From CBDUBS01 sp965365445 (GTDB lineage Bacteria > Bacteroidota > Rhodothermia > Rhodothermales > DASSAV01), in NCBI GenBank assembly GCA_965365445.1, contig CBDUBS010000147.1, forward strand, positions 1-9,168: a stretch of DNA of 9,168 bases, written 5' to 3'. The notes below the pieces were generated by a model. It worked only from the letters and a program-made list of their open reading frames with translations. It ran no database searches and was not told the DNA's origin. This document shows, in pieces, positions 5,235 to 9,168 of this stretch. Positions within the stretch are counted from its first letter, which is position 1; each line of letters begins with the position of its first letter. The position numbers were made by a program, and so were the translations under genes.

Positions 5235-6305
5235 ATGAGTAGTTCAGCCACCTACGTACCACCCGCGGCCAAGCCGGAAGGCCAGGAAACACAGAGCGAC
5301 AATACGTTTGCCGGGCTGGCCGGCGCCCAGAAAGCGGCGGTGTTGCTCATCGCGCTCGGTGTGGATACCGCTAGCCGCGTGTTGAAGTCGCTCCGGGACG
5401 ACGAGGTGGAACAGATCTCGGTGCAGATCGCGAAGATGCGGAACGTATCCAGCCAGGTGGTGGAAGGGGTGCTGGTGGAATACCGCGACCTCGCGACCGC
5501 CCAGGATGTGATTGCGCAAGGGGGCATCGGGTATGCCCGTGAAGTGCTCGAATCGGCGCTCGGGGCCCGGCGGGCCGAAGAGATCATGATGAAGGTGGAA
5601 GCCGCCATGGAAGTATCGGCGTTCCACCTGCTTCAGACGGTAGAGACCAGCCAGCTGACCAACTTTTTGCAGCACGAGCACCCACAGACGGTGGCCCTGA
5701 TTCTGGCGCACCTCAACCCGCACAAGTCCGCCGACATCGTCGCCTCCATGCCGGCCGAGTTGCAGAGCGAAATCCTGATGCGGCTGGCCACCATGGGAAA
5801 GACCTCGCCGGAGATGCTGCGCGACATCGAAGAGGTTATCCGGCAGCAGATCGGGCAGGTATTCGGAGCGGACCTGAGCAGCACCGGCGGCATCGAGAAG
5901 GTAGCCGAGATCCTGAACAACACGAGCCGCTCCGCCGAGCGGACGATTCTGGATTCGATCCGCGAGCGAGACGCCAAGCTGGCTACGGCCATCAAGGGCC
6001 TCATGTTCGTCTTTGACGACCTGGTAAACATCAACGACCGCGACATGCAGCGCCTGCTCATGGAGGTCGATCAGAAGGATCTGGCTCTGGCCCTTCGGGC
6101 TGCGTCGGAAGAATTGAAAACCAAAGTGCTCAAGAACGTCTCCGAACGCGTGGCCTCGTCGATCATGGAAGAGATGGAGTTGCTCGGGCAGGTGCGGGTG
6201 CGCGACGTGGACGAAGCCCAGCACCGCATCCTGGAGACGGCGCAGGGACTGGAGGACCGCGAGGAAATCGTCCTTTCGCGCGTCAGCGAAGACGTATTGT
6301 TATAA
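5235..6305 (+). CDS. fliG: Flagellar motor switch protein FliG
   Basis: FliG sits on the cytoplasmic face of the MS ring and receives torque from the stator. The 356-residue product is a little longer than typical (330-345) because of a roughly 25-residue polar N-terminal lead before AGAQKAAVLLIALG, the start of the FliF-binding domain. The middle domain carries the EHPQ motif (148-151) and ends near TGGIEKVAEILN. The C-terminal domain has MFVFDDL (257-263), then the torque helix. By alignment to E. coli FliG by eye, R288, R305, E312, E313 and R321 fall at the positions of K264, R281, D288, D289 and R297, so all five charges keep their sign. The family's GPVR turn reads GQVR (318-321). The ATG at 5235 is the chosen start. 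No Shine-Dalgarno sequence is seen, so a start nearer the conserved domain cannot be fully ruled out. Confidence 0.97.
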   Translation: MSSSATYVPPAAKPEGQETQSDNTFAGLAGAQKAAVLLIALGVDTASRVLKSLRDDEVEQISVQIAKMRNVSSQVVEGVLVEYRDLATAQDVIAQGGIGYAREVLESALGARRAEEIMMKVEAAMEVSAFHLLQTVETSQLTNFLQHEHPQTVALILAHLNPHKSADIVASMPAELQSEILMRLATMGKTSPEMLRDIEEVIRQQIGQVFGADLSSTGGIEKVAEILNNTSRSAERTILDSIRERDAKLATAIKGLMFVFDDLVNINDRDMQRLLMEVDQKDLALALRAASEELKTKVLKNVSERVASSIMEEMELLGQVRVRDVDEAQHRILETAQGLEDREEIVLSRVSEDVLL

Positions 6306-6321
6306 CCCCCCCGCCCCACCG

Positions 6322-7200
6322 ATGGCCTCAGCCCGACATATCATGAAAACGAGCGACCGCACGGTCGGCGGACCCTTTGCGCAGGCGGCAGCGGCCTTCG
6401 TACCGGAGGACTTCGACGCCTGGCCGAGGTGCAGCGAGAAAGAAGAAGAAAACATACGCTTATCCGGCATCCTTCGAGGTCATCAGACCGACATTTCGAT
6501 TCATCCTTTCGACCTTCCCGTACTGGGATGGCCCATACAGGGACGGCCCGAACCGGCCGATCCGTCCAACGGAGAGGATAAGCCGGCGCCCGAGCCGAAT
6601 GCCGCACAACTCCGGGCGCAGTGGGAGGAAGAACAGCGCCGGAAGCTCGAAATAGAAGTTGAGCGGGCGCGGGAGGAAGGATACGAGCAGGGCCGCCGGG
6701 ACGCGCTGGCCGAGGCGGAAGCGTTACGGCAGGAGGAGTTAGAGGGGTTCAGGGAGGCGTGCGCGGCCGACGCGGCCCGGCTCCGGGCGCTCTGGGACGA
6801 ACTGATCCGGGAGAGCGAGCCGCTGTTGGCCGACATCGCCATCGCGCTGGGAGAGGCCATCCTCGACGGGCCGCTTACACCGACGCTTCGGGACGTCGTA
6901 GGCCGGGCGGTGGCGCAGGCCGTCGAGCGCCTGGCGGGCGACGGAATGATAACGATCAGCCTGCACCCGGCGGACTACCTTCGGATGCAGGAAAACGGCA
7001 TTGCCGATCAGCTCGCCGCAACGCATACCGCCCTGAAATGGAACACGGACCCGGAGTGCCGGCCCGGGGATTGGAGCGTGGAATCGCCGTTTGCCCTGAT
7101 CCGGAGCCTGCGGGAAGAACTCATCAACGACTTCGTTCACAGGCTCGGCCTGCCCGGCTCCGCCGAAAGCGCCGAGCCGCCAACCGGAAACCAACCGTGA
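6322..7200 (+). CDS. fliH: Flagellar export ATPase regulator FliH
   Basis: FliH binds the FliI ATPase as a dimer, restrains it, and tethers it to the C-ring and export gate. The 292-residue product has a long poorly conserved N-terminal part (1-95) with a Pro-rich linker (75-93). A charged coiled coil follows (about 94-145). Inside it lies the FliH glycine-repeat element A116-xxx-G120-xxx-G124-xxx-A128-xxx-A132, within AREEGYEQGRRDALAEA. The C-terminal domain has ITISLHPADYLRM (210-222) and then CRPGDWSVESPFALIRSLRE (246-265), which fits the FliI-binding FliH/YscL fold. Position between fliG and fliI is the standard order. Its TGA stop overlaps the fliI start. The ATG at 6322 is 16 nt after fliG; M8 (ATG at 6343) is an alternative start. 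There is no Shine-Dalgarno sequence. Confidence 0.92.
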   Translation: MASARHIMKTSDRTVGGPFAQAAAAFVPEDFDAWPRCSEKEEENIRLSGILRGHQTDISIHPFDLPVLGWPIQGRPEPADPSNGEDKPAPEPNAAQLRAQWEEEQRRKLEIEVERAREEGYEQGRRDALAEAEALRQEELEGFREACAADAARLRALWDELIRESEPLLADIAIALGEAILDGPLTPTLRDVVGRAVAQAVERLAGDGMITISLHPADYLRMQENGIADQLAATHTALKWNTDPECRPGDWSVESPFALIRSLREELINDFVHRLGLPGSAESAEPPTGNQP

Positions 7201-8525
7201 CCCATCTGGACCTCTGGGCCCAACGGGCTTCGGCCGCCCCCTCCGGGCCCCGTCATTTCGGCCGGGTCAAGTCCGTCATCGGGTTGCTCGTGGAAGCCAC
7301 TAACCTTGATGCGGCGGTCGGTGAGTTGTGCTACATCCGGGAGGAAAACGGCATTTACAGCCGGCGCATCAAAGCGGAAGTGGTGGGGTTGAGGGAGCGG
7401 ACGACCGTATTGATGCCTCTGGAGGAGGTGGTCGGGCTGCGGGCAGGGTGCCTGGTGGAACGGGCCTCGCTCCCCCTGACGGTGGGTGTGGGAGAAGCAT
7501 TGCTCGGACGGGTCATCGACGCCGGGTGCCGCCCGTTGGACGGAAAAGGCCCCCTGCACGTACAGGACCAGCAGCCGGTCCACAGCGACCCGCCCTCGCC
7601 GCTGGAGCGGCGCATGATCGATACGCCGCTGCCTACGGGCGTCCGCGCCATCGACGCATTGCTCAAGGTGGGCAGAGGCCAGCGCATCGGCATATTCGCC
7701 GGTTCCGGCGTGGGGAAAAGCACGCTGCTCGGCATGATCGCTCGCCGGGCCCGGGCGGACATCAACGTGATCGCCCTGATCGGCGAGCGCGGGCGCGAGG
7801 TGAGCGAGTTCATCGCGGACAGCCTCGGCGAGGAAGGGTTGAGCCGGTCGGTGGTGGTGGCCGTTACCGGCGACCGGGCGGCCATGAGCCGGGTAAAGGG
7901 CGCAAGCGTGGCCATGGCCATTGCCGAGTATTTCCGGGACCAGGGCAAAAACGTGTTGCTGATGATGGATTCCGTAACCAGGGTAGCCATGGCCCAGCGT
8001 GAAATCGGGCTGGCCGTCGGAGAGCCGCCCACCACCCGGGGGTATACCCCCAGCGTATTCGCCCTGCTGCCGAAGCTGCTGGAGCGGGCCGGTCCCGGCA
8101 AGACCGGATCGATCACTGGCATCTTTACCATCCTCGTGGACGGCGACGACATGGACGAGCCCGTCAGCGATGCGGCGAGAGGCATTCTCGACGGCCACAT
8201 CGTGCTTTCGCGCAAGCTGTCGCACGCCAACCATTTCCCCGCCATCGACGTGCTGCACAGCGTGAGCCGCGTCATGCCCCGCGTATCGACGCCGGAGGAA
8301 ATGAAAACGGCGGACGAAGCCCGCCGGCTGCTGGCGGATTACCGGGAGATCGAGGATCTGCTTCGCATCGGGGCCTATAAACCCGGAGCCGACGCCCGCA
8401 GCGACCGGGCCATTGCAGCCCGCGATACGCTGCTGGCCTTTCTCCAGCAGAAAGCCTATGAAGCCGAAGCGAGCATTGAGGACGCCTCGGCCCGGCTCAA
8501 CGAACTGCTCGAACGATTTAGATAG
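7197..8525 (+). CDS. fliI: Flagellum-specific ATP synthase FliI (type III export ATPase)
   Basis: FliI is the hexameric ATPase at the base of the flagellar export apparatus, related to the F1 beta subunit. It hydrolyses ATP to help unload chaperone-substrate complexes. The frame is open far upstream, but that part runs over fliH and is not protein-like. The GTG at 7197 gives 442 residues, the normal length, and overlaps the fliH stop as GTGA, implying translational coupling. The Walker A motif is FAGSGVGKST (167-176, K174). The catalytic glutamate is E197 in IGERGREV. Walker B is VLLMMDS with D258. GEPPTTRGYTPSVFALLPKL (275-294) and DAARGILDGHIVLSRKLSHA (325-344) are hallmark FliI blocks. The N-terminal beta-barrel domain and the C-terminal helical domain, where FliJ and substrates bind, are both complete. 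Confidence 0.97.
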   Translation: MTHLDLWAQRASAAPSGPRHFGRVKSVIGLLVEATNLDAAVGELCYIREENGIYSRRIKAEVVGLRERTTVLMPLEEVVGLRAGCLVERASLPLTVGVGEALLGRVIDAGCRPLDGKGPLHVQDQQPVHSDPPSPLERRMIDTPLPTGVRAIDALLKVGRGQRIGIFAGSGVGKSTLLGMIARRARADINVIALIGERGREVSEFIADSLGEEGLSRSVVVAVTGDRAAMSRVKGASVAMAIAEYFRDQGKNVLLMMDSVTRVAMAQREIGLAVGEPPTTRGYTPSVFALLPKLLERAGPGKTGSITGIFTILVDGDDMDEPVSDAARGILDGHIVLSRKLSHANHFPAIDVLHSVSRVMPRVSTPEEMKTADEARRLLADYREIEDLLRIGAYKPGADARSDRAIAARDTLLAFLQQKAYEAEASIEDASARLNELLERFR

Positions 8526-8535
8526 CCGGCCAAAA

Positions 8536-8551
8536 CGGAAAGCTATTTGCA
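8536..8551 (+). promoter_or_regulatory. Weak sigma-54-like site upstream of fliJ
   Basis: CGGAAA, a 5-nt spacer GCTAT, and TTGCA have the exact sigma-54 spacing. The -12 element is perfect and the -24 GG is present, but the rest of the -24 element is poor (3 of 6). It lies in the 76-nt fliI-fliJ gap, the longest gap inside the operon. This could be an internal promoter, but chance matches of this quality are common. Confidence 0.18.
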
Positions 8552-8601
8552 GTTGACCCGCACACACCCGCAACGCTTCGTTTAACGCATTTAACGGACC
8601 C

Positions 8602-9057
8602 ATGCCCGGAAAGAAATTCCGTTTCCCGCTGGAAAATGTACTCAAGCTCAGAGAGCAAGAGACGGAATCGGCTCAGCGGCGGCTCGTATCCATACAGGGA
8701 ATACTCGAAGAACAGGAAAGCCGGATAGAAGACCTGCACCGGCACATCGAGGACCTGCACCGGCAGTCGCCGCAGTACGGTACGGCGGACACCACCTCGT
8801 TGCGGCGATATGACGCGTACCGAAGGCAGGCCCAGAACGCCCGTGAGCTCGCCCTCCAGAAGCTGGAGGAGATCCAGCAGGAAGAAGACCTCGCCCGGGA
8901 GCATTTGCTCCAACGCCGCCGGGACGAAGAATCCCTCAATACGCTGCGTGAACAGAGCCGGCAACGGTTCGACAAAGCCCAGAGCCGCACCGAAGCCGCG
9001 TTCCTGGATGAGCAGGCCGTGATGCGCTTCAACCGAAAACAGCCGTTCGGGATATGA
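8602..9057 (+). CDS. fliJ: Flagellar export protein FliJ
   Basis: FliJ is the coiled-coil stalk of the FliHIJ ATPase complex. It fits into the FliI hexamer and contacts the export gate protein FlhA. The 151-residue product has about the family length. It opens with KKFRFPLENVLKLREQE (residues 4-20), the usual 'F.f.Le.vL.lre.e' pattern. Nearly all the rest is charged helix with heptad spacing, ending in FDKAQSRTEAAFLDEQAVMR (123-142), which matches the C-terminal helix of FliJ. An exact heptad duplication lies at residues 42-55. The gene is 76 nt after fliI, and its stop overlaps the next start as ATGA. Confidence 0.9.
   Translation: MPGKKFRFPLENVLKLREQETESAQRRLVSIQGILEEQESRIEDLHRHIEDLHRQSPQYGTADTTSLRRYDAYRRQAQNARELALQKLEEIQQEEDLAREHLLQRRRDEESLNTLREQSRQRFDKAQSRTEAAFLDEQAVMRFNRKQPFGI
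8725..8766 (+). repeat. In-frame 21-bp tandem duplication in fliJ
   Basis: Two adjacent 21-bp units (8725-8745 and 8746-8766) agree at 18 of 21 positions, including 14 consecutive bases GACCTGCACCGGCA. They encode IEDLHRH and IEDLHRQ. One unit is exactly one coiled-coil heptad, so the duplication lengthens the helix by a single heptad without changing its phase. Confidence 0.8.
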
Positions 9058-9168
9058 AGAAGGCGATCATTGCAACCGTCGTTTCGCTGGTGGGCTTCTT
9101 TTCGGGGCTGGGGGGTATGTATGTCCTCATGCCGTATGTGGCTCCCCATGCCGCAGAAGCGGCGGCGC
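9054..9168 (+). CDS. N-terminus of a membrane-anchored protein, MotE/FlbB-like by position (3' end outside window)
   Basis: The ATG at 9054 overlaps the fliJ stop (ATGA) and the frame stays open for 38 codons to the right edge. The product starts MKKAIIATVVSLVGFFSGLG, followed by GMYVLMPYVAPHAAEAAA. This is a short charged start, one hydrophobic transmembrane helix (about 4-27), and an Ala-rich region. Proteins with one N-terminal membrane anchor and a coiled-coil/MgtE-N-like body (MotE, FlbB, YlxF) commonly follow fliJ and act at the stator or the periplasmic side of the motor. FliL, also single-pass, is another option. The overlap and lack of stops make the gene secure. The identity is context only. 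Confidence 0.75.
   Translation, partial: MKKAIIATVVSLVGFFSGLGGMYVLMPYVAPHAAEAAA

Noticed and set aside
5244..6224. 326-residue open frame on the minus strand opposite fliG
   Set aside because: It is antisense to fliG. The composition is typical of a shadow frame, with no recognisable domain or start signal.
6759..7196. Upstream extension of the fliI frame, giving a 588-residue protein
   Set aside because: These codons overlap fliH in another frame and give Arg/Gly/Ala/Pro-rich sequence unlike FliI. The GTG at 7197 gives the correct family length and a 4-nt overlap with fliH.
7137..8645. 502-residue open frame on the minus strand opposite fliI
   Set aside because: It lies entirely antisense to a clear FliI with all ATPase motifs. 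The translation is rich in H, G, P, R and A with no domain. Long antisense frames are common in GC-rich genes.

Overview
The window is a single block of flagellar export, rod and motor genes, all on the + strand. There are no mobile elements, RNA genes, CRISPR arrays or foreign-looking genes. Base composition looks GC-rich (about 60% by eye), and most genes have no Shine-Dalgarno sequence. A full bacterial flagellar cluster with few SD motifs would fit a flagellated member of the Bacteroidota/Rhodothermia-like lineages. I cannot assign a taxon from the sequence alone and treat this as a weak inference.

Left part (1-1690): the 3' end of fliD (filament cap), then a small helical protein that looks like the FliT-type chaperone of FliD, then a FlgM-like anti-sigma-28 factor. 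The fliD-fliT gap holds two compact hairpins. The gap before flgM holds a candidate sigma-28 promoter with a strong -10 match, and flgM has its own Shine-Dalgarno sequence.

Middle gap (1691-2018): a 328-nt stretch without a credible gene. It begins with a strong GC-rich hairpin just after flgM, continues with a weaker stem followed by a T-rich stretch, and ends with a close match to a sigma-54 -24/-12 promoter 45 nt upstream of the flgB start. It reads as a transcription boundary.

Right part (2019-9168): flgB, flgC, an unidentified 83-residue ORF, fliE, fliF, fliG, fliH, fliI and fliJ, then the first 38 codons of a membrane-anchored protein (MotE/FlbB-like by position and layout). FlgB and FlgC are proximal rod proteins. 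FliE joins the rod to the MS ring made by FliF. FliG is the rotor protein on the MS ring. FliH, FliI and FliJ form the ATPase complex of the flagellar type III export apparatus. Spacings are short, and fliH/fliI and fliJ/next gene overlap by 4 nt, so this is most simply one operon read from the promoter before flgB.

The arrangement suggests staged control: sigma-54 for the basal body operon, sigma-28 for its own anti-sigma factor flgM. The sites are motif matches read by eye, not demonstrated. I do not see an undescribed system. The most novel items are the small ORF between flgC and fliE, the promoter pair, and the hairpins around the left-hand genes.
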